Shown: positions 23,290 to 34,275 of the stretch, one piece after another
Position numbering within the stretch: the stretch's first letter is position 1
Layout: each line of letters starts with the position of its first letter
Source: Brachynemurus nebulosus
Lineage: Eukaryota > Arthropoda > Insecta > Neuroptera > Myrmeleontidae
NCBI GenBank assembly: GCA_035578155.1
Contig: JAPWDM010000003.1
Location: 24,535,416 to 24,599,415, forward strand
DNA length: 64,000 bases
Reading direction: 5' to 3'
Notes under the pieces: model-generated
The model's database searches: none
Seen by the model: only the letters and a program-made list of their open reading frames with translations
What the model was told of the DNA's origin: nothing
Position numbers and translations under genes: made by a program

Positions 23290-24081
23290 CACGGAGAGAA
23301 AAATTCTATAATTTTTGTAGAGAAAATTTCAGAAAAATTACTATGCTCCCCTATAATCCGTGCGCGATCGACGACCAAAATAAAAAATATGTGCTAGCAT
23401 GGTAAAATTTAATGTGGTGCTAACACAACTTTTATCACACTCTTATGCATGTATATTATAGTTTAATTCTTGTTGTCGTACTCTTTCATTTGCGCATCTG
23501 ACTCGCGACCTTATATTGGTTGCACTGTACCTGTAAAAACATGTATACAAAAATTATTGCCAACAATATATTGTAATTACATATACTAAAGATAGGTAAA
23601 TAACAAAAAGATGAATTAAACGATGACATCATCCTAAGAGAGTGTAAAAGCAACTGACTACTAAGCTGCATCAAGGTGCTTGGTGGGAGCTGTCTGACAA
23701 AGTTTCTTCCACGGTCCACACCTATGGTTCGCATGTAACCCATGTAACTAACTCGCTGATTGAGGTACATTTCATTACAGCGATCCCAACAAAACCAACC
23801 TTCTTTCTGTTTTTTTTCTTTCTATTATTAGCATGTTAGCATGGAAATTTTTTTAATAAACACAATTAAAAATTATTTTTTTGTCGGTAATGGAACTTTT
23901 TACTGTGCTGTTTTACAAATTTTACGGAGATAATATTACGAAAAGAACATTCCATCCTTTAAATTTTTTATGATTAATTATAATCTTTATATTTTTACCT
24001 TACAGAATTTAATATGTTCGTCTTTTACACGTCGATTGTAGTGCTGAGCACAGTAATTTTTATAGGAATTTTCTCTCCGTG
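23290..24081. mobile_element. 0.8-kb element with CACGGAGAGAAAA ends
   Basis: The left end CACGGAGAGAAAAATTCTAT faces the inverse AGGAATTTTCTCTCCGTG. Matching continues to about 25 bp per end. The interior is AT-rich with no transposase; the frame at 23486-23770 is unrecognised. No target duplication was identified. Confidence 0.6.
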
Positions 24082-24468
24082 TGAAATATAGACTTATATA
24101 ATCACATATAGAATTTCATGAATAAATATTATAACTACAAATCTATGTAACAATAATTAACAACAATATTAATAAATAAACATCATAATTTAGTGTCAAT
24201 AATTCGTGTGAATATTATTTTGACTATTTTAACAGAAAAACAAGGAAAATTATTTGTTAAACTATAGTAACAGTGAAAATAATAAAACTGATGAAGCACT
24301 TAATATTGGCTGTAAATTATTTAATTTCAATAAAATAGATAAACTTTCTAGTGTTTGTTTGGTGGATTTTTGTGTAAAGTTCACTTATTAATTTTTAGGA
24401 GTTGTTCCACCGTGGTTGGGTAATTTAATTAAAGTTTATATACATTAAAATTATATCTTTACAATATA

Positions 24469-24494
24469 TTTCGCTCATTTGAAGAGCTCATCAG
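24469..24494 (-). ncRNA. Hammerhead-like core in left arm
   Basis: Minus strand: CTGATGA-GCTC-TTCAAAT-GAGC-GAAA. This is the canonical hammerhead core with a perfect 4-bp stem II and a 7-nt loop. Downstream, AUAUAU can pair with GUAUAU to form stem III, placing a UA cleavage dinucleotide. No stem I partner was found, so self-cleavage is not established. Confidence 0.45.
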
Positions 24495-25008
24495 GTACAT
24501 GGTAATTATGACTAGTTAAGTGTTATTTCTTATTAGTTAAATTGGTTAAAATGTATATTTTTATAAACGTTCTTATTGATTATGTACATTTTTGTAAAAA
24601 AGACGATATTTTTTTATATCTTTGTCATGTATTACATTCAACTGAATTAATAAAATGAAAATGGTTCATATCCATGTGGTTTGATTATGATGTTTGTTTC
24701 AAAACCTTATTAATGCCTGTTTTATTTGTAATTTTTTATGTTAGGTATCTGATGTTGTTTGATATTGTATTTATTTTTTCCTTTATCATATTGCTGACTT
24801 CACATGTACATATTACTTTGATTTAACATTTTATCTTTTTTTATTCATTTTTTATATTATAATATAATTGTGTGGTTCGTTTAATTTCTTTTCTTTTAAT
24901 TATTGTGTATTATTGAATTTAAGATGTGATTTTTGTGATATAACGAACTATTTTTGTTAAATCATTATTATACTACTGTCAGATTATACAACTGACAGTA
25001 CCATGTAC

Positions 25009-25034
25009 CTGATGAGCTCTTCAAATGCGCGAAA
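25009..25034 (+). ncRNA. Hammerhead-like core in right arm
   Basis: Plus strand: CTGATGA-GCTC-TTCAAAT-GCGC-GAAA. The core is conserved but stem II has one mismatch (GCGC instead of GAGC), so this copy is probably weaker than the left one. Confidence 0.4.
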
Positions 25035-25120
25035 TATATTGTAAAGATATAATTTTAATGTATATAAACTTTAATTAAATTACCCAACCACGGTGGAACA
25101 ACTCCTAAAAATTAATAAGT

Positions 25121-26320
25121 AAAATAGATAAAAATATGGGAATTAATACAAAATTCTTAATAAGTGATTGAAAAAACTATTGAATGTGTACAAACTAAGT
25201 AGCAATAATAATAGGTACTAATATAATGTTATTGGAACGTAATTAATTAATTTTTATGATTATTCACATTGTACTTTCAATTTTAATATAAATAAATAAT
25301 TACAATAATTTTTAAACTAATTTTACTTCCCGCACGGTTATTTAATTACCAAACTGTTATCTCTTAGTTCATTTTTTCGTTAAAACAAACGTTCAGAAAA
25401 TACCTGCATTTTCAGTAGAATCAGTAAGTACATATGAAAACACACGATTGTGCAAGAAATCTCATTTGTTTTATATATTTCTAATTTAAGGTATATTAAT
25501 TATTTAACGTATTAAACGGTGTTTATTCTGATTTCATTTTAAGTTAGAAAAACTTTATCTTCACTAAACAATACATAAGTATTGCAAATACCTGTCAATT
25601 TAATGTGTTGCAGTAAAACTGATTGTAAAATAAGTAAGTTCTAATATTAAATCCTGAAATAGATCAATCTATTTTCATTTATTTCTAAATTTAAATTTTG
25701 TATTAGTTTCCAACATTATATTATAGTCTCAATTTTCAATTTGGCAAAGCCTATTAACAAAACAAAAACATAATTAGCTACCAATTATTTAGCAAAAAAA
25801 TCAATAAATTTATAAACTGATGCATTTTCATTCGAAACCAGCATCCGCGACAATTAATTATCTACTACAATGTTTATTCTAAAATTTTGTGAAATTTTTC
25901 ATTGACTGTAATGCATTCATGTGACCTCGACATTCCAATCATTGGAAACAGATTAACTATTACTGTATTGATTAATGATTTGTGAATGGAATCTTTAAAT
26001 ATTTTATTAATACATCAAATTTTTTTAATGCGTAATAGTTACTTATCGATATATAAACTGATGAAGTGATGATATTACCTTCAAACACACATGAGACCAT
26101 AGAGAATATAATATAATACATACATATTTAAAACAGGGATAATGTAAGCTGAGTTTCTATGTAAAACACGGGAAGCGAAGAAGTGCGAGGGACGAAGGGT
26201 CTCCATACTATTACATTCCTTACTATTTAAGTTTTTGTCACCATCGTAATAAATCGATATATTAGAATCTAATGTATTTATTCAATTCACTTACGAATGA
26301 AAATATATTCCAGTTTCCGA
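25121..26320. other. AT-rich DNA, nothing recognised
   Basis: No gene, tandem array or inverted repeat that I can support. Confidence 0.3.
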
Positions 26321-26563
26321 AAGCGAATTTCCGAACAGAAATTGAACTATTACCCTCTTTGAACGTTAGGAGCAGGGCTTAATTTCGGTTGAAACGGAGC
26401 GGAACGGTGTTCCGGCACTTCCCAGAAGCTTTTTTTTGCCGCACGTTGCGGAACGGTGTACACTGTACAGTGTTCCGACATCTCCCAGGTATTTTTTTTT
26501 AATCAGTGTTTTTAGGAGCTGTATGATTAATAGCAGAGGCATTTATGCCAAGCCAAGACAACG

Positions 26564-26666
26564 TTTTAGCGAATTTCCAGAATGGAATTCAGCTATTACA
26601 GCCACAGTCATCACGCGACCTGAGCCCGGGACCATGGCAGAAATTTGTTTTGAGGTCCCTAGAAAC

Positions 26667-26730
<64 letters not shown>

Positions 26731-27051
26731 GCACGATAACTCTCGAACGGAATGTCCTAGGTTTACGAAATTTGGTGAAAATATTGGAAGTCCCAAACCG
26801 TTGGACGAGTTCGTTAACCAGACACGTCGGATGCCAGGAACATGGTGTTTGTTCTTGCAAAAAATTAGTATTTTGCCAAAATTTCCACTTAACCAACAAT
26901 TTTTGCGAAATTTTTTTACACCGTTTAAAAGAGGAGAAAAAATTACATAAAAAAGGTCTTTAAACTATTGTTCTATGTCAACTAGTTTCCGAGAAAAACT
27001 AACTTTTATAAACGGAAATTCGCTATGTTATGCAGGATGCTGCGACAGGGG
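26564..27051 (+). mobile_element. AT/GT-carrying GCGAATTTCC-family element (copy B)
   Basis: A complete copy from TTTTAGCGAATTTCCAGAAT to GCAGGATGCTGCGACAGGGG. The internal array is AT (26666-26690) followed by GT (26691-26728). It sits inside the hAT element, so it inserted later. Overlapping frames on both strands are artefacts. Confidence 0.8.
26666..26728. repeat. Compound (AT)n(GT)n array in copy B
   Basis: About 25 bp of AT then about 38 bp of GT. It is the only copy in the window with a GT half. Confidence 0.95.
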
Positions 27052-27310
27052 TATATTTATTTTTGTTTATTATTATTATTATAATTTTTGTTTTTTCGTT
27101 TGCTTATCAGCTCAATAAAGAGAAATTGATCAGTACATTTACGAAAAACGGAAAGCCTGAACAAAGGTGACCTTTTTTAGCTCGTCACTATTATTTTTTG
27201 GAAAAATAAAAAATATAGTTATGCCGGCGTTCCGGCACCAACAATTTTAAAAATTAAACCCTGGTTAGGAGCCGGTTAGGAGTGACTCAACCCGGCCTAC
27301 CAGAACTGCG

Positions 27311-27791
27311 TTTCTGTGTTTCGTAGGTATCCAATATCCTATCCTTTCAATTTGCGACTGTTTAATTGATCATCGCAAATTAGCCACTAGTTTCGCTCTT
27401 ACAGGTGCATGCAATAGACTTTTTGTTTTTTGTTAACTTTGAAAATAAAACATTTCAATTTTAATTCTATAAAATTATTTGATAGTTTGAAATGTCGAAT
27501 AATGTTTATAGGTTTCTTTAATAATTTTTAAATTTTTTTTTGACTGATTTGACAGTACGAAAAAGCTACGTAATAAATTTTTTTTGTAATTTCCATAGTT
27601 ATGTAGCCGATTAGTAAAAGTCAAATTGCAGCAGACATGAAATTTAAGATAAGATTTAATTTATAAGCACAAAAGATTGAATAAAAGTTTGTTAGGTGTA
27701 CAAGGAAGCTGGGCCCCACTCCCTATTGAAAGACGAGACGTACTAAATAACACTCAACTTGAGCTTGGTTTGGATTATATAGCATAATTAA
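27311..27791. other. AT-rich DNA, nothing recognised
   Basis: GTGTACAAGGAAGCTGGG near 27695 has an inverted counterpart near 59910 (CAGCTTCCTCGTACAC). No gene is supported. Confidence 0.3.
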
Positions 27792-28676
27792 CCCGCCGTC
27801 TGCAATGTGAACTTTACCTGCGTCATCTGCAAACTGGGTCATTAATGTCCTCCCTATGTTATACACTAAATAAAATGTCCAAAAATTTCCGTAAAATGTT
27901 CAGTTATTTACTACATTAGCTACAATATTTTCAGATTACTTAGCATAGTTAAATGTCAATTCTTATATTACTACAAAGCGTAATTTGTTCAAAAAAGAAT
28001 TTAGGAATAAAATTTTGTCTAAAAATCAATAACTTTGAAATAAATAAATATTTTAAAAAACTATTATAGGGTATTTTGTCTCAGTATAGGCTCCCTTAGA
28101 AAAAATTGTATTGACTGGATTAGCTAAAAAAAAGTACAATTAATTGGCCGAGTGAATACTAAGTATTTTTGGGGATATAATATCAACATTAGAAGTTTAG
28201 AAAAACAAATTTAAATGTCAAATATACTTATTTATCAAAAGTTCCTCTTCATTCTCTTCATTTTATGCATCGTTTTCAGGGGCCTTGTTATAACACACTA
28301 TAGATGATTGAGTAATGAATAACGTAATAAATTTCTTTATATTGCTTAGCGGTGTTTTAATGTTAGATATGGTATTAAAACAGTATAATTTTGTAATAAT
28401 GCGTATCAAAAAAATTACGAAAATGATCATAAAAATTTTTCTTACTACAAAAAATATCAACGCGCTTTGCAATGTGGGTCCTTAATGACCCTGCGTCAAT
28501 TTTATTAAACAGTTTTTCAAATGCTAATGAAGATCGGACGACATCAGTTGGTATAAACTACTCTTTGTAAACATTTTTTATGAATAGATATTAATCACAC
28601 ACATTTGGCTGTTTCAGAAATATTCACATAAATAGTTTCATTTTTGCCACAAATGACCCAAATTGCAGACGGAGGG
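27792..28676. mobile_element. piggyBac-like non-autonomous element, 885 bp
   Basis: TTAA flanks both ends (27788-27791 and 28677-28680). The termini are CCCGCCGTCTGCAA and TTGCAGACGGAGGG, an inverted pair with one mismatch. TTAA target duplication with CCC/GGG ends is typical of piggyBac. Subterminal GGGTCATTAATG-like words appear near both ends. The 69-residue minus frame is AT-driven and is not a transposase. Confidence 0.75.
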
Positions 28677-28711
28677 TTAAATTTTACAACAATCCCGAAA
28701 ATGCTCTGGAT

Positions 28712-28756
28712 ACCCGTACTGACGGGGTCCCATCAGTACGGGTGTACTGATGGGAC
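28712..28756. repeat. Nested palindrome with two alternative hairpins
   Basis: ACCCGTACTGA (28712) can pair with TCAGTACGGGT. Alternatively GTCCCATCAGTAC (28727-28739) pairs perfectly with GTACTGATGGGAC (28744-28756). The two folds exclude each other. No nearby gene suggests a regulatory role. Confidence 0.7.
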
Positions 28757-29853
28757 TGAAACTTTATTATTTTTCGTAAAGAAGGCGAACGAGAGAATTT
28801 CACTGTAAAAACATTGTTAATAACCTTAACCTCTCAAAGTCTGCGGTATAAAATCCATTCAGAAAGTAAGAAGCAAAAAAAAGAACATGTTTAATATTTA
28901 TTTAATCATTATAAAATACATCCACATTTGCGTAATACGTATATGTATGTGTGTATTAATATAACAATTAGAATTTTTTTTTGAAAAAAGAATAAAAAAT
29001 TTACTATTGACGCCATTAAACACTTACATACCTATACATAAATGGTAAAGACGCGATAATAGAGATTTCTATAGGATTCTAAGAATATAAAACTCACGAC
29101 TTGCTGAGTAATTAAAATCTTATTATAATGTGTTTTTTTATTTTTTTTTTATCATTCTTTCATTATATGGCCAAACATAAAAATGTTATTAAAAGGAGTT
29201 TTTATTCTACTATTCAACAATTAATTATGTGTTCAGTTCTTAACATAACTTTTAGTTCGTTAACGCCAGTTAGTCGATGTAAATATGTATATAGATATAT
29301 TTCGTATTTTTTTTTAACAATAATTGACGCAAATGAAATATAAATACAATATTCTGATATATGTATTATGTATAATAATAACAGGAGTTATTTTATAGGT
29401 ACGATTGAAAATATAATAATTAAAATGTTTGTTATACGTCAAGAAAAAAGTTCAATTTCTGACAGTTTTTATGGTCTAAATTAAAATGTAAATATTCTGT
29501 TAAAACGTATATTGCAGAAGTACCGATTTTCCCTAAAAAGTGTATAGTATTATGCAATTTTTGGTGAAATTAATAAAAATCTAAATTTTGTTTTTATTCG
29601 TATCTGTAAAAATATTATGTATTGTTTATCATAATGTTATTGGGAAATGAAGGCAATACTGTACCACTTTAGTTAGTATCTACATATTTTTGTCTATGTT
29701 GCTTTGGTACGTAAAGTATAAAAGATAGGTTATAAACAATAATAATTTTTAATACTCTTTTGCGCCTTCTTAAATCTGCCGTTAGTTAAGGTACAAGCAA
29801 TACTTATCTATAGATGTTAAAATCTCTTATTAAAGGGATTTTTAGACGGTCAT
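28757..29853. other. AT-rich DNA, nothing recognised
   Basis: The frame at 29128-29343 is AT-driven and unrecognised. Confidence 0.3.
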
Positions 29854-30059
29854 ATCAGTTCTCAGTTCAGTTTCAGTTTCCGTTCTCGTTTTACTTCAGT
29901 TCGGAAAAAGGTTTGTTTTTAGACGGTCCGTTCAGTTCGCATTGTTCTCAGTCGTTACAATTCTTTGTATAATTTAAGTTGCCCTAAACAAAGTGTTTCG
30001 CTTTAAAAGTCTTCAACTTATATTCCTATACTAGTTTAAAAGTGCTAATATAATAACTC

Positions 30060-30280
30060 ATGGATGAAGATTATTTCACTGCAACAGCGTTAGCTTTGGT
30101 GCTAAAGAAAGAGCGGAAGAAAAGAAGGTAGCGGAACAAAGCTTGGCTTCTTAAAAGAAATTCATTACCGCATATAAATTTAATGAAGGAACTTCACTTA
30201 GAATCATGTGATTGGTTGAATTATTTACAAATAAATAAGGATACGTATCTCCTATTCCTTCCTGATTTTCATCGTCGCCG
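30060..30280 (+). pseudogene. Harbinger transposase N-terminal fragment
   Basis: Translation from ATG at 30060 reads MDEDYFTATALALVL, then KKERKKRR, a stop (TAG at 30129-30131, where a tryptophan-like codon is expected), AWLLKRNSLPHINLMKEL and WLNYLQINKDTY. This is the usual N-terminal region of animal Harbinger (DDE_4 family) transposases. The rest, including all catalytic residues, is gone: after about 30237 the sequence joins the 3' side of the convergent MADF gene. The recognisable part is about 60 residues, against several hundred in a full protein. Confidence 0.75.
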
Positions 30281-30626
30281 TCCATGTTATTAACACTTGT
30301 TACAGTCGGCTGCTGGTCGCTGACGAACGAAACGAGATCATAATACCATAGTGATGGTTTGTATACTTCCCCAGTTCCTGCTTCACTTATTTCACTGTCC
30401 TTAACTTTCTTATCTTCTTTGTTGTCAGTTTAGCGTAGGCTATTTATTTTAGATTTTACCATGGCGATTTACCATCGTATTCTTTATATTTCTTTAATAG
30501 CAGATTGTAGGCAGCTTCTCTAATATTTACATTGTGGTAACGTACATCTGTCTTATTCCATGAACACGGTAAGGTTTTATAACTTTTAATAAATTCGACA
30601 ACAAAATCGTGATCCTTGTTGGACAT
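30144..30626 (-). pseudogene. MADF-domain accessory protein of a Harbinger element, broken
   Basis: The minus strand starts MSNKDHDFVVEFIKSYKTL at 30626 and continues PCSWNKTDVRYHNVNIREAA and YNLLLKKYKEYDGKSPW. A one-base deletion follows; then KSKINSLR, a stop, KEDKKVKDSEISEAGTGEVY and KPSLWYYDLVSFVSDQQ. Spacing and aromatic positions fit a MADF DNA-binding domain. PIF-like elements in Drosophila encode a MADF-type partner protein, and both of their genes have been domesticated (known from the literature). Here the frameshift and stop make it non-functional. It lies opposite the transposase remnant and overlaps it at the deletion junction. Confidence 0.75.
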
Positions 30627-30872
30627 AGAGACAGTTGCCTATATATAAAATGTGCACTTTGTCAGATTTTCAAGAAAAAAGACGTGAGCGAACGGATTAA
30701 GGCATGACGCGCTTGTTTACACATAGGAATTTTAAGAACTGATATGAAACAAATAGGTCTATCCATCCTGTCAGTTCTCAGTCTCCGTTTCAGTTCTCCT
30801 TTCAGATTTTAGTTTTTACACGTAGGAAAAACTAACAGTTCGACTGAAACTGAAACTGAACTGAGAACTGAT

Positions 30873-31893
30873 CTTTATTTTTTTTATTTTATTTTATTTA
30901 AAAAAAAAAAATATTATAAGATAGGTTACGCAAATAGGGAAGTTTTCAAAACGTTGGCAAAGAGTACACCCGTTAGTAAACTTTTTTTTATTCGTTCTCC
31001 ACTCCTAAAACGTAAGCCCCCAAATTTAGCGATCAAAATTATATTTTTTGTTAAAAAATCTCGAAAACTATAAGAGATAGTAGTATGGAAAATTAAAGAA
31101 ACTACTATTCCTCTGGATTTAGCCAGGTCTAGGGGGGGGGGGGGGTATAAAAGAGAAAACTGGGACAAATTTTTTCGTACAGATTAATTAATGTATTAGT
31201 AAATTAAATTTTCACGATTATAAAAAATTTTCACGAGGGGGAAAATTGACCTCTAGGATTAAGGGGTACAAAAAATTAATTTTAAGATATCTCAGAAAAT
31301 ATGAAGGATAAAAAAAGATTAAGAATATTAAATTTAAAAAATTAAAAAACTTAACGACGCACAGGGGGGCCAAATACCATTAAAGGTGGTAAAAATACAA
31401 AAAATTAAATTATAAGCTACAATTTATATGACCCCTTAAATCAATAGCTAAAATATTCTAGCAACGACCACTGTAATTAACTCATGTAAAGTAGCGCGGG
31501 GGTGTAAATATATCAACTGTTATGTGTTTTTTCCATAAACTGATTGCTTTTTAAACGATATCATTGTTTGTAAAGTAGTGATTTGCGGGATCGTTATTTA
31601 AGTTATAAAAGAAAATAAATTTAAATCGGTTATAATGGGCGATGTTCCTCATTGTATGTTATTTTTCTTATGTACCTTGTTTTTTTTTAAAATCAGTATT
31701 CGTATTGATACTATCAAGCTTTAATGAAACATAGTTGAATTATCTATAGAAAATTCTCTAAAAATTAATTTCTCAAAGAATTTTAGTTACGTATCCAATC
31801 GAATTCAACGGATATCTTTGTTGCATTTGGTAAAGCAATTAGTCTATTTTGGTATTATGATTGCAGATTTTGCACCAAATTGAACCTTTTTCG
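30873..31893. other. AT-rich DNA with a G run
   Basis: A 14-G run lies at 31132-31145. The minus-strand frame 30926-31168 crosses it and is unrecognised. T/A tracts at 30870-30910 border the Harbinger element. Confidence 0.35.
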
Positions 31894-33407
31894 AAAGGGC
31901 ATAGCCGGGTAAGATAGGGAAAACGGCCCTTGACGCAAAATTGATTGTTTTTATAGGAAATAATAATTCTTAGCCCCAGATACATTCCTGCCAAATTTCA
32001 ACCCTCTGACGCTAATAGTTTATGAATACACAAGCAGACAAAAATTTTCAAAAAAAATTTTTTTTACGAAATTATTGAGCCGATTTATTTGAGTTTAATA
32101 TATATTGTGTACCCACCTTAAACAAAGTAATAAAAAAAAATTAACGTTATATCCCTTTATTTCACAAATTTTTTTAAATTTTTAAATTTAAGTAAATTTC
32201 TTTTTGGCACTTACGCGTTAGCGACACCCACCATTTTTTGTTCAATAATATGTCTCTTAGTACTCTATAACATATATTTTTACGGAAAAATTTTAGTTGG
32301 TAGAACATAATAATATTTCAATACAAATGCATGTCATGTTCGGTGCTAAATATATTACTTATGTATAAAAAGGACCATAAAGTAAAGCATCTGCCTGATT
32401 TCTAAAACACAGTAGAACTCTGAGGAGTGCAATAAAATATTCTCTTCCCCCCTGAGTTGCAGTTCTTGGAGTTCCTGTGACGGTCTAAAAATATTTATAT
32501 TTTGACTTGTTATAAAAAATATGTTTCTGCTTGTTAAAAAATAATTTTCAAGGTTAATTTTACCATGAATCCGAATATTTGAATGAAATCAATAAAATTA
32601 TCTCAGCATACTTACTATTTAAAATTACATCTAACTCAACAAAAATTATAAGTTTTAGAAACTTTATTTAAATAAAGATAATAATAATAACAATAATACG
32701 TCTTAAATGTTATATTGTTTTAATAATAATAAACATTAACTTAATAGATTGAAACAAAAAACTTCAACATTGTATAGTAATAACAATAGTCCGGCTAAAA
32801 CTTGTAGTTATAAAAATATGTAGGTAAATTACATGTAGGTATATATAACTAACTTGAACAGACCCTCTCACTTGATGTTTTTGTTGCACTTCTTAAGGAG
32901 GTGCAGAAAGTGGATTTTTTCTGTAATAAAATTACATACGTTCATAACAACGACAAACAAGCTTAGACAAACGTCTTCTTTTGTTAACACGATGATGGGT
33001 CATGGGGAATTATAACGAAATGACCAACTGGTATACTATTTTGACAGCTAATAAAAAACTTTGTATGAAATTGTTGACGTCGTAATACGTGGTGTATGAG
33101 CTAACAAAGTTTCACTTGACGTCTTACAAAGGAAAAAATTCTAACAAAAGAGAAAGGTGGGTATAAGGTGTATAAAGTATAAGGTGGGTATACAATATAT
33201 ATTAAACTCAAATAAATTGGCTCAGTAATTTCGTAAAAAAAAAATTTTTTTGAAAATTTTTGTCTCTTTGTGTATTCGAAAACTATTAGCCTCAGAGGGT
33301 TGAAATTTGGCAGGAATGTATCTGGGGCTAAGAAGTATTATTTCCTATAAGAACAATCAATTTTAAGTCAAGGGCCGTTTTCCTTATCTTACCCGGCCAT
33401 GCCCTTT
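31894..33407. mobile_element. 1.5-kb element with ~228-bp inverted arms
   Basis: The left arm 31894-32120 begins AAAGGGCATAGCCGGGTAAG. The right arm 33180-33407 is its inverse with few differences, including TTAGCCCCAGATACATTCCT and GAGTTTAATATATATTG. The ~1.06-kb interior has no transposase. Very long terminal repeats suggest a MULE- or foldback-like element, but no 8-11 bp target duplication is visible, so the class is open. Confidence 0.75.
33010..33130 (+). repeat. Dispersed repeat shared with 19685-19830
   Basis: Contains CCAACTGGTATACTATTTTG and ACGTCGTAATACGTGGTG. It lies inside the long-armed element. Confidence 0.5.
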
Positions 33408-33534
33408 GTTGATTTTATTTTCATTTTGTTTGAGAACAAATCATCAATAAGAAGCTTAGAAAGTTTATATAACCTCTCAGATGGTTCATAAAAATAGCAA
33501 ATAATTAAAAATACACTCAAATCGATTAGATTTA

Positions 33535-33787
33535 TTTAGGTATCGAATATTCTAGTTTAGTGAAAGCTAAAATTAAGCGTATCAACGAAATTCGTCGTCA
33601 AAAATTCCATATTCCATTTAAAATTTATATATTGATACCACGTGGCTGGAAACCAGTAACCGGAAATGAAATCGAGTTAGATGAAAAAAGCCGCAACCTA
33701 GGGTCAAACATGATCTCCAAATTTTAAATTCATCCGACGAATGGTTTTTGAGATATCACTTGACTAATCGTTATGGGACACCCTGTA
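33535..33787 (+). mobile_element. Tc1/mariner-like element end
   Basis: It ends TTATGGGACACCCTG at 33785 before TA (33786-33787). ACGAATGGTTTTTGAGATAT and CACTTGACTAATCG lie just inside, a typical Tc1/mariner subterminal block. The opposite end was not found, so it is a truncated copy. The internal 150 bp may be decayed coding sequence but could not be read. Confidence 0.5.
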
Positions 33788-33918
33788 TAGTGTGACACCT
33801 AGTATTTTATTAATAAATATCAAATATAGGTAAAATATATTGTTGGATAACTATTCTGTAGTCAATAAAAGGACTAAATAATTTTTGCCATCTTTTACCT
33901 ACTTTGGTCCCACTGAGC

Positions 33919-34275
33919 GACGTTAAAAATAAACTAAAATGATGGAAACAAAATGAAATAGAAAAAAAGAAAAATGAATAAAAAGGTAAAGTAGTGACCC
34001 TTTCGTTGAGTACTCCCCTGGGTAAACTCCACTTTTAATATATAGATAATAAAAATAACGGATTATACTTCTTTACTTTTCCTAATTTTTACCTGATTGT
34101 GCTTCCTTCTCCACTGCGCCCTATTTCCTACGCCTCTTTTTACGCTAGTACGACTGCTCCACCTGCCCCATTATAATTACACCTCTGCCCCCGACTAATT
34201 TGCTTTTTATTTATTTTTTTTTCTATTTCATCTTGTTTCCATTGTGTTTTTAGTTTTTTTTTTTTAAATTTACTT
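33919..34275. repeat. Foldback MITE (ACTAAAACGGTGAAAAC family), copy 2
   Basis: The left arm AAACTAAAATGATGGAAACA, then AGAAAAATGAATAAAAAG, is mirrored on the right by TTTCATCTTGTTTCCATTG. It matches the copy at 12428-12740 with more divergence and a longer centre. Confidence 0.6.

Larger units (their letters stand above)
24383..25120. mobile_element. Inverted repeat with 122-bp arms, Penelope-like
   Basis: Arms at 24383-24504 and 24999-25120 are inverted and nearly identical. They contain ACCGTGGTTGGGTAATTTAA on the left and its complement on the right. Each arm carries a hammerhead-like core at its inner end. AAAATAGATAAA occurs just outside both sides (about 24333-24344 and 25121-25132) and may be a target duplication. 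That would put extra sequence before the left arm, as in Penelope-like elements. The 494-bp interior has no reverse transcriptase. Confidence 0.55.
26373..27263. mobile_element. hAT-type element, 891 bp, with perfect 8-bp target duplication
   Basis: It begins CAGGGCTTAATTTCGG and ends AAATTAAACCCTG, an inverted pair. GTTAGGAG flanks it on both sides (26365-26372 and 27264-27271). An 8-bp duplication with CAGGG ends defines hAT elements. TGTTCCGGCAC words near both ends add subterminal similarity. No transposase is present. An AT-carrying element (26564-27051) is nested inside. Confidence 0.85.
26321..27310 (+). mobile_element. Old GCGAATTTCC-family fragment split by a hAT element (copy I)
   Basis: AAGCGAATTTCCGAACAGAA at 26321 and GTGACTCAACCCGGCCTACC at 27282 match the first part of the family (compare 50651-50725). 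The hAT element at 26373-27263 lies between them. The 3' part of the copy is missing. Confidence 0.5.
29854..30872. mobile_element. Internally deleted PIF/Harbinger element
   Basis: A perfect 27-bp inverted repeat (29854-29880, starting ATCAGTTCTCAGTTCAG, and 30846-30872) bounds it. Inside lie the start of a Harbinger transposase on the plus strand and a MADF-domain gene on the minus strand, pointing at each other. The catalytic part of the transposase is deleted. Two-gene organisation with a MADF/Myb-type accessory protein is characteristic of PIF/Harbinger elements. No 3-bp TAA-type target duplication is evident at these boundaries, so the true ends may lie slightly further out. Confidence 0.75.
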
